A stretch of 64,000 bases of DNA from Narthecium ossifragum (lineage: Eukaryota > Streptophyta > Magnoliopsida > Dioscoreales > Nartheciaceae), in the NCBI GenBank assembly GCA_963920575.1, contig OY986975.1:18941897-19005896 (forward strand), read 5' to 3'. Each line of letters begins with the position of its first letter. Within the stretch, counting starts at the first letter, position 1. The position numbers and the translations under genes were made by a program. The notes beneath the pieces were generated by a model. That model was not told the DNA's origin. It did no database searches and was given only the letters and a program-made list of their open reading frames with translations. Shown here piece after piece: positions 50,494 through 61,159 of the stretch.

Positions 50494-51949
50494 GGGGTAA
50501 AGTATGCGTTTGATACCTGGATTTTCAGGCAAATTTTTATGTGATACCCGTGTTTTCAAAAGTAAGCATTGAATACCTATGTTTCTCGAACTATTTTTAA
50601 TTGATGCCTCCGTCCACCTACCGTTCGCCGGTCTAACGGCGGCCCGAGCGAACCGGTCACGTGCCTACACCTTCAAGATCATCTTCGACAGCATGTCGTC
50701 CTTCCTGAGATGGGGATGATTCAGGGTCGGTATCTAGATCTCCATTGCCGCTGCTGATCTGGTCGAGGATGAGCACGAGTCCCATAGCGAAAGCTGCATC
50801 AAAGCGGGGACGGAGGCAGAGGCTGAACACGTCCTTTCCCAGCACTACATGAACGGACTCGTCCACCTTCCGCTTGATCTCCACCACCAACACTGCCCCC
50901 GCCGCCCTATCTTCTGTTGTACTCCCATCCACTTGATCTACATGCCCTCCTCCCTCATAAAGCACCCTGCAGCACCTCTGGGCAAAGGAGCCCTCAATGC
51001 GATACTCATCAGCTCCGCCATCAACACAGTGAACCTCCGCCGTGATGTCACCGCGCTCTCCGCCGAAGATGGAGGACCTCCGCACCGTGAAGAGGGGCTT
51101 CTGCCCTTCCGTCCTCTCTCCAAGGAATCCCTCCCATCGCTGATGTAGGCTCGGCCACTGCATGCGTACGATCACGTTAATTTCTTATTGTATTTAGAGT
51201 GGAATATAACACGCAATCTGACAAGTATGAGCTGATCCTGGATTATAATGTAACTCGCCAATACGAAATATATAGAAGAAAAAGGCCAAGAAGAACATCA
51301 ACAATTAATAGTGTTGTCTAATTAATTAAGGAACCTGAGAAAGGGAAATACCTTCCTGCGGACAGTGAGGATTGGAGCACCGGAGGGGTCCATGAGGACG
51401 AGCTGGTCGGCGATGGTGGGACCTCGTCGGGTGTACATATTGACGCGGAAGATGAGATCCCCGGAGGCGTGATCGTAGGCGGCGTACCCGTCGCTGGGGT
51501 AGAATAGGTACGTCTTCCGCACGGTGAGCTCCCGCTGCCCAACACCGCAGTAGACCTCTCCCACTACCACCCTCGTCCCATCGCAGTCGACGATCGGCTC
51601 GTCCTTCATCATTTCACACCGGTCTGCACTACCCAGCCCAAGAACTTTTTCAACAATCGGAACAGTGAGAGCCCGGAGAGGAGGAGAGATGATAATAATC
51701 AAGGAGCTAGAGGCGGTAGGATCAGCTGAGATGTCCGTAGCTAGAGATGACGAGGTACGGTGTTTACTGAGAGAGAAAAATAGCGAAACTCGAGAGAGGA
51801 GGCGCCGTTAAACCGGCAGACGGCAGGTGGACAGAGACATCAATTAAAAATGATTCGAGAAACATAGGTATTCAATGCTTACTTTTGAAAACACGGGTAT
51901 CACATAAAAATTTGCCTGAAAACCCAGGTAGTAAACGCATACTTTACCC
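50494..51949. mobile_element. Mutator-like element carrying a LURP-one-related gene (Pack-MULE type)
   Basis: Terminal inverted repeats of about 148 bp (50494-50642 and 51802-51949) are about 90% identical: GGGTAAAGTATGCGTTT, ACCTGG.TTTTCAGGCAAAT, TTTTATGTGATACCCGTG, TTTTCAAAAGTAAGCATTGA, ATACCTATGTTTCTCGAA, ATTTTTAATTGATG, then GTCCACCT.CCGT...GCCGGT. A perfect 9-bp target duplication AATATAATA lies at 50485-50493 and 51950-51958, which is diagnostic for the Mutator superfamily. No transposase is present; the interior is filled by a two-exon host gene on the minus strand. It sits inside a solo LTR and so is younger than that LTR. Confidence 0.93.
50657..51738 (-). CDS. LURP-one-related (LOR, DUF567) protein inside the Mutator-like element
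   Basis: Two exons on the minus strand, 51352-51738 and 50657-51157, with GT/AG borders and phase 0. Exon 1 encodes SSSLIIIISPPLRALTVPIV, GLGSADRCEMM, RKTYLFYPSDGYAAYDHASG, DLIFRVNMYTRR and LVLMDPSGAPILTVRRK. Exon 2 encodes WPSLHQRWEGFLGERTEGQK, PLFTVRRSSIFG, EYRIEGSFAQRCC, VVEIKRKVDESVHVVLGKDV and FSLCLRPRFDAAFAMGLVLI. This is a full tubby-like LOR fold; LURP1 itself is linked to defence against oomycetes. The expected start codon is ACG (51738; ACGGACATC where ATGGACATC is likely), and the next in-frame ATG is well inside (CEMM). So either initiation is non-AUG or the gene is damaged at one base. The stop lies about 15 bp from the left inverted repeat. Confidence 0.85.
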
Positions 51950-53344
51950 AATATAATAATTCATAAGTTCTCATCAATGCATACAATACAAGAATACCAT
52001 AGTATAATATTTCATAACACAATTAAGCAAATAGAGGGCTCAGCTAACCCAACAGATCATAACATATCATGCAACCATCATCGCAAATGTATAGCTATAT
52101 AACATGCCATACAATCACAACATTGCATCACATATAAACATAACATATAAAAAACAATCATACAATTCCTAATATGAGGTAACTCCTACCTCAAAAGGCG
52201 ATTGATGTGAAATCCCTAAGCATTGGGGTCCACGTCACGCTCCGAACCTGACGACTACCCACCTGATCGCCTAAAACACAAGAACAAGGAAAGCGGTCAG
52301 GTAGGGCTCCAAACGCGATTCAATCTACAAAAATTAGATATAACCCGGAAAACCGGTCGAAAAGACCCGACAAAGACCGAAATCAGATGTCGGCTGCGCG
52401 ACGACTCCGCCCACGGTGGACCAGCCGCCCGACGTTCCCAACATGGCGTCGACGCTCGACCGCGTCACGGCTACAAATTGCCGCTCCTGCGACGGAACCC
52501 ACCGCGCCAGCGACGGAATCTGCCGCGTCTACGATGCCCCAGCCCCGGTGACGCGCACCCTTCCACCAAGAAGGGCTGTCGGAGCTCCGCCGAAGCTCCA
52601 CTGATCTCGGGCTTAACTGCCGGATAGCCACCACGAAGACGAGGGGAGCTTGATCGCTGCCCCAAGCTCCGGGTCCCCCAAGGGAGATCAACGGCCACGG
52701 CTAGAGGAAAGCCGGCCGGACCTTCGCCGGAATCCATGCCATAGAAACGCTCGGACAGGGCTGCCCCGGACCACGGGGGCGGGGGGGGAGGGGGGGTGGG
52801 TTTCCTTCTCCGGCGCTGCAGTCGCCGAGGGAGGTCCCCGACGTCGTCCATGACATTTCTCCGGCGGTCCAACGCCGGAAAAACCACGAAGCCCCACCAA
52901 AAACCCACCGGAAAATACCCAGAAAAGGAAGAGATCGGAGGGGAAAGAAGAGAGGAGCTCACCTGAGCCAAGGAGGAGATGAAATCCGACGGACACCTCG
53001 CCGGATCTACCCTTTTTCCCGGCGAGTTCCACCTCTCCTCCCGGTTTCTTCCTCCTTTCTTCTCTTCCTTCTCCGGCACCGGCGATCTATACCTCCACCC
53101 ACTCCCTCTCCCTTCCCCTCCCTTCTCTCTCCCTTGATCTCTCTCTGGATCTCTCTCTCTCCCAAGCTGGTTCAAATGAGGTGAGGGTGAAGAGATAGAA
53201 AGAAATATCGGGGAGAAGAAGAAGAGAAGCGGGGGTAGGTGGGGATTTTTTCGGAAAACCCCCCGCAAGACTCAAAATTACGCGAAAGCCCTCTAATTTT
53301 ACCAAAAAACCCCAGTAATCTTACAATTAGGCCCTTACAGAGAC

Positions 53345-53880
53345 ATTTATTCCACCAATTTTAGGATGCCGAGACATTATGAGGCATACAAAAAGAAAGA
53401 AACCAAATGCCCAGAAGCCAAAAAGAGCAATCTGTGTTGTGTCCCTTGTCTTATGATGTGCCTATTCTGCATTTATTTTCCATGCTAAAGGTTCTTTCAT
53501 GCCAAGATAGCAACTTTGTGAGATCTCCAATGTAATTAGTTAAGCCTGTCAGTCTTATCTTACGATATCTCTTACGATCATGCTACTAGATGATGAATGT
53601 TACTAGCTTAAAGACTAAACTAGATAAAAGGTTGCATGACACCCGCAAATTTGTATAAGATTGTAGCTTATTTCGTTAATCAAAATCAGATACATGAGGA
53701 ATATGTATACCAAACTAAGCTTCAGCAACTAAGTTAGGTAATCTATGATCAATTGTGGCAGTTGTAACAATTGAGAATACAATTGACTCCTGTAAACCTC
53801 ATAACGAACTTAACATAAATGATTGTTTGACAAGAGGATGTGCAAATCTTTCATATGTTAACAACAAAATGTACATCAAG
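53345..53880. other. Spacer after the solo LTR
   Basis: AT-rich, no element ends or genes recognised. Confidence 0.4.
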
Positions 53881-53884
53881 TTAC

Positions 53885-54090
53885 CTGCTGCAGCTGCCGC
53901 ACGAGGCCAGATTGTTTGCTCAACATTTGATGCATCGACTGTTTCTCCCCACATACATACTTTGCCGCCAGTGATCAATTTCTGCTGTTCTGGTTCCAAA
54001 TATTAGCAAGGGGCTCATTCATATAAAACTGCTGCCATGTGGTTTCTAAGTGATCTAAGTACCACTTATCCTGGTTGCTGACGATGCACC
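53885..54090 (-). pseudogene. Beta-hexosaminidase exon fragment
   Basis: On the minus strand: CIVSNQDKWYLDHLETTWQQ, FYMNEPLANI, then after a one-base shift near 54000 EPEQQKLITGGKVCMWGETV, DASNVEQTIWPRAAAAAG, ending at a GTAACT donor (53884). These are the conserved GH20 blocks of plant beta-N-acetylhexosaminidases, including the Trp-bearing MWGE segment and the WPRAAA.AE-type helix. The catalytic DE pair lies upstream of this part and is not found. The frameshift and missing exons make it a relic. Confidence 0.75.
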
Positions 54091-55380
54091 TACCTCAGCC
54101 CAGCAGGAGTTGCTTTCTGAGTAACTCCACCACCAAGCCTATTATTTCACGAGAATTGCGAATATAATTGATCTGATGAAGTATATTATGAGAAGATTGA
54201 TAACATTCATCGATGCGAAGCTGGAGATCTCACAAAAGCTTGTTACCACTGTTTGGGTCTCAATTTGCTATGAAAGTTGTTGACTGTCTACTTCCTGCAC
54301 TCCAAAAGAGATACTTAAGTGATAAAACTAGTGAGAAATAAGACAGCCACAATCAAGACTATTTTACCAGTTAACAGGTTCATAATCTACTTCCTTGGTA
54401 GCACTAGTCTGAAAGGTAAAGCATGGGTTCAGGCAAGTGGAAAGTTAAGTAATTTGTTTTGGCTTTTTTGTATATACTTTTCGCTTGGGTTTGGTGGGTC
54501 AGATGTTAGCATCAACGAGATGAGGATTAGGATAGGAAAATTTTGGTTTTTTTTTCGCGATACCCAATATGGGTTTGGAAATTCCATCTCTCTGTTAGGT
54601 TCTACATTGTATGAAGAGTGGAAGAAATCCAAACTTGGTGATAACTTCATGCTTCATGATTGTTATTGGTTTTATGAATCCACAAATTGTTCATTGCTGC
54701 AAGAACAAGTTGAGAGACCTACCTGAGTTGGTATTTCGATCCAAAATTTCATCTTCATCACTAGATTCTTGCTTTTATTCCAGCACTGATATGACGAGAC
54801 TGTACTAGGGAGTTCTTTTTGGTGGTGGCCTGAAGATTAGTTTTGATTTTGTGATGCAAAGCTGCGAAGTTTCTAGATTTATCAACGCAAATTGCAAAAC
54901 TATAAGTTGGCTAGTATGTGGTTTAATTAGTCTTCTTTTGTCATATGTAAGGTAGCAATAGGACTAATACTGACAGTGCATTTAGTCAAGTTGGAGTACA
55001 GTGTAAAATTGCTGAGCAAAGGGTACTCTCTCCACATGTAGATGAAACAGGTTTAAAATCTCTTTAAGATAGGAGAGATTTTGAGGTTAAAGTCGATGGC
55101 TACCTGTTTGAGCTGTTCTGGGTTATCTACATAGATTCTACTATTTGTTGTTGCAATAGTACATGAAAATGATATTTCCTTGATGCCATCTTGGAGGTCG
55201 AATTCAGAGTAGACGATGCAATTATTTGGCCATACAAATAACTGCTTAAGTTGTTTGAATATATCTTTGAGGAAAGTAGTTTAATTGTTTCCATACGCAT
55301 TCCCTGTGGATTCGACTCGGACTCACCGCTAGCTACCCCCAAAGGTAGTTAGTTAGTAGTTCGATTATAAATTTGTAATT
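54091..55380. other. Spacer, no gene recognised
   Basis: An open frame at 54319-54726 (135 codons) has no recognisable domain; a phrase near 54255 (TCTCAATTTGCTATGAAAGT) recalls the PARG 3' flank at 35337, so part of copy B may continue here. Confidence 0.35.
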
Positions 55381-55389
55381 TTGATCGGG

Positions 55390-55650
55390 CGCGTTAAGCC
55401 GCGACACTTTCTACGTCCCATCACGCTCCACTTTGTGCGCCCCCCTTCCATGATCCCATCCCGGCCTCCTCTTCTCTCCTCCCTGCTATCGGCATCCTCT
55501 CTCGCCTCCTCTCCTCCCCGATCCCGGCCTCGCCTCATCTCCTCTCCTCCTATCACGTCCTCCCACGGCATGCCCTCTCCGACAATGACTCGTCTCCTCT
55601 CCTCACCTATCTCCTCCCCGATTCCGGTCTCCTCTCCTCCCTGATCCCGA
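55390..55650. repeat. CT-rich low-complexity block
   Basis: Repeated TCTCCTCCCCGATCCCGG-like phrases in pyrimidine-rich DNA; open frames on both strands are artefacts. Confidence 0.6.
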
Positions 55651-55655
55651 TCCAG

Positions 55656-55780
55656 GGCATCCAACTGTGCAATTTCTTCGAGTGGCATGACCCTGCAATT
55701 TGTGAACGTGGGAAAAGGGTGATTCTTGCTCTCAGAGCAAGAAATATGGAAATGGAGGCTGTGATTGAGGATCTCAGTTG
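55656..55780 (+). pseudogene. GRF-type zinc-finger exon fragment
   Basis: After a TCCAG acceptor the frame reads GIQLCNFFEWHDPAICERGK, RVILALRARNMEMEA. The C.FF.W.DP..C.R pattern is the second half of a plant GRF zinc finger, followed by the usual basic helix. The first Cys pair (CxCG...) is not in the adjoining CT-rich sequence. It is a single exon with no partner exons seen. GRF fingers bind nucleic acid and often occur in transposon-derived proteins. Confidence 0.6.
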
Positions 55781-55789
55781 CAAATACTC

Positions 55790-57040
55790 AAAGAATGGAT
55801 CGATTGATCAATGATCCAAGAGCAGAGATTAAGAGATTGGATGTAAAAATTGATATATGTTGTTGGATGTACTGTGGGTGATGCTCCATCTCTCAGTTGA
55901 TATATGTTGTTGGATGTAAAAATTGGATGTCCCCCTGCAATGTAATAGAGAATCTATCTAGCAGATCTCTCCTTTCTTGTATTGTTGTAGGATTGATGTT
56001 GTAAAATTGGATGTCTACAATGTTATCTTTGACAGCAAGCTTTGTAATGCTTTGTATTTCATTTCTTAAAAAACTGGATGTCTACAATGTTAGCTTTATA
56101 GTGCTTTGTTAACTGTTGAAATTCAGTTGTTAATTAGTAATGCTTTGTCTACAATGTTGTAAAATGACTTATTTAGACTGTTCGTACTTGCAAACATTAC
56201 TTTGCTAGATTGTATTCTCTATCATCAACACATTCTCTAAATACAAATAAAGCAATAGTTGACAAGCATGACTACATTAGTAAAGCTCTAGTAATGCATA
56301 AATCTCTACATTAGCAACTAGAATTCCTTCACCGTGTCCCTTCTGACAATTACAAAAGTCCCTTCTGACAATTACAAAAGTCTGACAGTTACAAAATAGC
56401 ATATGCAGAAAGATTCATAGAAACAACATGACTGAACTTAGATTGATCCAGCATGATGAGAAATTAAAACAATATTGTTTTCAGAACTTTGAGATCAATC
56501 ATCAGCTGGACACATTTGTTGTACAATAAGAAGAGCAAAAGCTCATTTCAAGAAAATTCTAAGAAAAATATAAGTTCCTCTATCTTTGAACAGATGTCTG
56601 GGCAGACTTAGCAACTATTGAGGCACCGTCGGATTTACAACTCCGTTGCAACCACCATATGGATTCATCCCCCCCACAGGTAGCGCTGCTCCATCGGTCA
56701 TCTGAGCTGGAGGCATTCAATGCATATCAGAGTAGCCAGGAACATCCAAAATTACCGGCAAAATAGGCAGTGGCATGGCCATAGCTTTGGAAGTTGACAT
56801 ATGGGTTTGCAGCTGCCAGAAAACAATGTGAAGTCATTTGGAAGTTGACATAGGTACAACATAAAAGAGGATAAGCTACTTGCATATATCCAATCTGATG
56901 AGGAACCTGGCCAATCAAATAGTAATATCACATTAAACCAACAATGATGCACGGACATTGTAGAAATGGCATATTTCAAAATAGTTGATATGTCAACAGA
57001 AAGCAACATATATGTTGTTTTTTGCCTATTCAAGTAGAAA
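55790..57040. other. AT-rich spacer
   Basis: A coding-like Pro/Gly-rich piece on the minus strand near 56640-56780 (MTDGAALPVGGMNPYGGCNG) is not identified. Otherwise nothing. Confidence 0.35.
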
Positions 57041-57049
57041 CACCTACAA

Positions 57050-57459
57050 GTACTAGCTGGGTAGACGATCTACCAATCACCCGGCTCCGATTGCTCCAGA
57101 TCCGCCTCAAAATTCCACAACCCTCACTCCAATCCGGCAACCAAAGGGGAGAGAGAAAAGGAGAAAGAGAGAGAGAGAAAGACTAGACTTTATATAGAGA
57201 TCTGAACTGATCTCGACGGTCCGATTCAATATTTCCTGATCGAGCTTCGATCTTCCGATCAGGAGCACCCCTAATGTTATAATCAATCACATATATTACT
57301 TCAAGACAGTGTGTGCACTACGCGGGTGTAAAACCGCCCGTCATGAAGCAATTTTACCAAATTACCCCTGGGGTCCAAAAATAACAAGACCAACCGGGCT
57401 AAACTAACTAAACCAAATCCTCAACCTAAAACAGCCGGGTTGAAGGTACGAGTCCTCAC
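57050..57459 (-). mobile_element. Truncated LTR of the TGTGAGGAC family
   Basis: The right end GGTACGAGTCCTCACA and the preceding CAATTTTACCAAATTACCCC and GTGTGCACTACGCGGGTGTA parallel the right end of the 10568-12855 LTR. The left part is missing or too diverged. Confidence 0.55.
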
Positions 57460-58077
57460 ATGCACAACGCAATACAGTTGATCCAGTAGTAAAGTCCAGA
57501 ATAATCAGGCTCCATAACCTCAACAATCACAAACCTTTGTACTCCGTTATTTTCTTGAAAATCAAAAACCCTGTCACGAGAGCATTGCATCCACATACTT
57601 GTAATTGTCCATATATTTGAATTAACGTTTAGGTGTTTGGTATCTCAACCAACGCCATTCTCTCTCATTTCTTTCACTCAATATTGTGTTGAGTTTGAAT
57701 TTGATCATAGTTACAGGGGATGAGGAGGATTCCGGTATCCGGGGATCTTTGACTCGGATGAGGTTGAGCGAGCAGGTCATCTGCACTAGTAGCATGGGGA
57801 GGTCGATAATGAATTTCCATAGAATATAATACCAATATTCGAACAACTACAACAAAAATACATAAGCCCTATTAGCCGGGCTTAGGGCAACAAATGCCCT
57901 ACATACTAACTTATACAGATTTACGGTTAACTCTACAAATAAAAAAAGAGAAAAGAACTTGATGAGTTGCTAATTAAAATAAATGAGTTGTAGAAAGAAG
58001 CACTAAATTCTCATGCTTAGATGGCTAGCTTTGATACATTCTTCTGATCAAAGTACAAATATATATAGGTTCGTTGA
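57460..58077. other. Spacer / 3' flank of the F-box gene
   Basis: AT-rich, with no supported gene. Confidence 0.4.
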
Positions 58078-59228
58078 TCATATATCGTTGATCATAGAAG
58101 GTTTAGGATAAAACCAGGATTTTCTAAAACCAGGTCTATACTTGGCAAGATGAGCTTCCACTCTTGCCCCGTCTAAAAAAGAATACACTTCAAAAGTGTT
58201 GAGCCTCCATTCTGAAGAAAAGTAGATGCAATCTCTCATGACCCCCTTCGTCCTTGCGGCATCCAGCACCTGGCATCCACCAAGGAAAGATGCGAACAGC
58301 GTCCGGCCATTCAAGCTCTCAATCCTCACCCACTCCATCGCCGCCATGTCCAAACGCATGACCACGAACCGGCTACCAGGACCTTTGTCATACCATCCTT
58401 TGTCCGACAATACCAGTAGCTCCCCATCCCAATCCCCCACACATAGACAACATGCACGCCGCTGCTCCAATGTGAAGGGAAATTTCTGAAACTTCAAGGG
58501 GCCGGGGCCGATGAGATGCATGAAGTAGAGATAACCGCCCAAGGATCTGGTATACAACGTGTTCTTGATAACAATGGCACGTCGCACCATGTAATCGAGC
58601 TGATCATCAATAGGTGGAGTCGAATATGGCGGCCATGTACAGTCGGCCCAGTCCGCTTTGGTGAGCCTTCCATGTTCATCTGGAGATGGGAAGCGCCGGC
58701 GCCGGACTTATCGAACAATATCAGCCGGCATTCCGTACAACCGGGTTGCACCCATAGAACTCCGATATTGAAAGGACGAGGGAAGTCCGGTAACCTGCCC
58801 ATATGTCTTCGATTGGTGATGTATGTGATTATCGCGATCAACTCCTTTCTCGAGTGGAAGACGTAATTGTCGTGCCGTTGGGAGAGATACAGTGATCTTT
58901 TCTGCATCGGAGATCTGCGCGGTTTCAGGCGCCTCCGTTCGGTGATGTCATAGAAAGTATAGTCGGTATGGAACACGTCCCCCTTGCCTTCCATGAGCAG
59001 TGGAGGTAGCGATACCATGAAGTCGGCCATGGCTTCCTTGTATACTGACCTCCATGCTTGACATGTCCTGCCGTACGCCACGTAGGTCGGCACGCTGCTT
59101 AGCTTCATGGCGATGGTGTGGAGTACCACGTCGGGAAGATCCGACCATCGCCTCTTCTTATTCTCATTGCCACTGCCGTCGTCATCGTTGGTTATCTTCT
59201 TGTAGTTGTTCGACAGCACTTGCCCCAT
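58078..59228 (-). pseudogene. KIB-type F-box protein (DUF295) with one frameshift
   Basis: ATG 59228 opens a frame starting MGQVLSNNYKKITNDDDGSG. An F-box lies at about 27-65 (WSDLPDVVLHTIAMKLSSVP, GRTCQAWRSVYKEA). A beta-propeller part follows: PPLLMEGKGDVFHTDYTFYD, RSLYLSQRHDNYVF, FNIGVLWVQPGCTECRLILF. In this frame the family is lost after about 58660; the next frame carries on with GRLTKADWADCTWPPYSTPP, DYMVRRAIVIKNTLYTRSLG, LLVLSDKGWYDKGPGSRFVV, WVRIESLNGRTLFASFLGGC and SEWRLNTFEVYSFLDG to the stop at 58078. One indel between about 58660 and 58710 explains this. The full product would be about 380 residues, a normal KIB length. F-box proteins bring substrates to SCF ubiquitin ligases. 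It may be a young pseudogene or a base-call error. Confidence 0.8.
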
Positions 59229-60060
59229 GAGAGCAGGAGAAGCCGAAGCAGCAGCAGCAGCAAAGATGAAGCTGTGAAACTTTTATTGATGGGAAAAGCA
59301 AAAGATTTCTGTTCTGTTTTCTGCAAATTAAGAAGAAAGAAGAAGCTGTTGGTTGATAGAAACGTGGGAAGAAACAGATAGACTTATATTACCTAAGAGG
59401 CAGGCTCACCTACAAATCAAGAACAGGGCGCTCTGCTGCTCTCTTCTTACTCTGTCTCCGTACGGTGCTCACGATATAGAAGCCGATCACCTGTATTTTA
59501 TTTATAGATATACATGTGTTTCTGAATCCAGCCAAGAATCCTTTTTCATATCTTAATCAAAACAAAATCCTAACTCAAATCAAACACCAACCCGATCATA
59601 TCTAAATAAATAAGGAAACCAAACACAAAATCCTAAGGATTTGGGAGCGCCGTAGCCGTCGGATGATACGGCATCATATATTATACAATCCATGAAAACA
59701 AGACTCCAACTCAAATCAGCGATGCCCAAAACAAAATCCTAGATTTTTGGGTTATCCAGCTTCCACCTTAAAATTGCAATATGAACCAAATGATGGCATT
59801 CAATCCTCAAGGAAACTGCTTCATAAAAGGTCATTCTTCAAAAAAAAAATCGAGGAGAGGTCAAAACAAAGGAAAAATAAAATAGTATAAGAAAAAAATA
59901 TGTCAGTAACTTGAGCTGTTGCTGGAATCGGATCCATATCGAAGTGCGGCACCGCCGGCCACGATTGATCAGATGGCGGTCCTGGACATTCTCCCCAATC
60001 AGCAAACCTTGCAATTAGAGGAAAATAGGGGAGCAAAGTGAAGAAGAGTTTCACCTCATA
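59229..60060. promoter_or_regulatory. Upstream region of the F-box gene and spacer
   Basis: Promoter and leader of the minus-strand F-box gene are expected in the first few hundred bases; no clear TATA box or other element ends were found. Confidence 0.3.
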
Positions 60061-60069
60061 GATCAATCG

Positions 60070-61045
60070 GCCAAGTTCGAGTCGGACCAGGACTCGAAAT
60101 GCCTAGGCGCGACGTGGTTGGCCATGGAGGTCAAATTGAGCATGTAAAAGTCCTAATTTCAGTTGGATTGGGATTTCTGGAAGGACATGACGCCACAAAG
60201 GAGAGATTTGGCACGGGAGAAGTCCAAGTTGCTCGGAAGTTCTAGTTGGACTAGGACTCGACTCGCCCGGTGGAAGGCAGTTAGACCATGGAGGTCAAAC
60301 TGAGCGTGCAAGTGTCCTAATTCCACTTGGCTTACATCTCCAGCTTGGGATGACACGACAAATATGGAATATGACATGGGGAAAATTATACTTGGCTCCT
60401 GGAAATAGGAAGGAGTCCTATTTCGAGCCAAAGTGCAATGGATTTAGGCAAATAGCCATCTTTGGTAAGTCTTAACTCATGTAAGAGTCCAAGTAGGCTA
60501 GGAAGCTTTGTAATTGGTTGATTGAATGTTTGGATAAGCATGAAGCCTAGGGCTTGGGGTTGGACTAGAGAACTTGACTTGTTGGAGGAAGTCATGGACT
60601 CTCTTCTATATAAGGAGAAGGCCGGGTAGATGGGAGGATCTGGAGACATGTGGGGAGCTCACGGATTGGGCATCTGAGAGTTAGGTTTTGGAGTCATCGT
60701 CTACAACGGATTGTGAGACGTGATTCTAGGGTTTTGGGTTGAGAGCGTCTTGTATTGAGAGTGATTGTACTCCAAAGGGCTGGGGGCGAGAGAAGAGTGC
60801 TCTTGTAATCACTACTCAATAAAGGAGTTGAGATATCATCCCTTACCCAAATTTGTGTGTGTCTTGTGTGTGCAAGGCAAAAAGGAGGGCTGGTCAAGAG
60901 GCAGTCGAGCTGCCAGGCGGAGTGCACAAGTGGTGCACAGACGGCGCGCAGACGACTCGCGAGTGGAGGACAAGCACGGCGGCGGTGTGCGGGTTTGACA
61001 AGGGCTCTCTTGGCGCCTTCACTGGGTAAAGGTAAGGTGAAAATT
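60070..61045 (+). mobile_element. LTR-like sequence with TATA box and polyadenylation signal
   Basis: The stretch has LTR layout on the plus strand: repeated GACCATGGAGGTCAAACTGA / GCCATGGAGGTCAAATTGAG units (U3-like), a TATA box TCTATATAAGGAG at about 60616, AATAAAGGAGTTG near 60819, then a GT-rich downstream element TTGTGTGTGTCTTGTGTGTG. No TG...CA ends or target duplication could be fixed, and no internal retroelement region follows. Open frames here have no recognisable domain. Confidence 0.45.
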
Positions 61046-61159
61046 TATCCCTCTTACAGCCCCGTGGCACGGGCCGAGGGGTGGTCGTCGAGGGCATTTA
61101 AATTTTGGTTTTTTATATTGTAGGGTCTTTCGTATATGTGTGTATATTATGTATATATT

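Larger units (their letters stand above)
49432..53339 (-). mobile_element. Second solo LTR, interrupted by a Mutator-like element
   Basis: The block starts TGTCACGCCCCGCTTC and ends GGCCCTTACA (TG...CA). Five-base flanks are AAGAC (49427-49431) and GAGAC (53340-53344), a target duplication with one mismatch. Without the 1,456-bp insertion at 50494 the LTR is about 2.44 kb. It contains tandem CACCCAGACATCTATAGACT-type units (49980-50280). There is no internal retrotransposon region, so it is a solo LTR. GC-rich open frames at 52223-53300 lie inside it and have no recognisable domain. Confidence 0.7.

Noticed and set aside
52223..53305. GC-rich open frames on both strands inside the second solo LTR
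   Set aside because: No recognised domain, overlapping frames on both strands, and position within LTR sequence.
61046..61075. Third Helitron-like hairpin (GCCCCGTGGCACGGGCC)
   Set aside because: No CTRR follows at the right distance on either strand.
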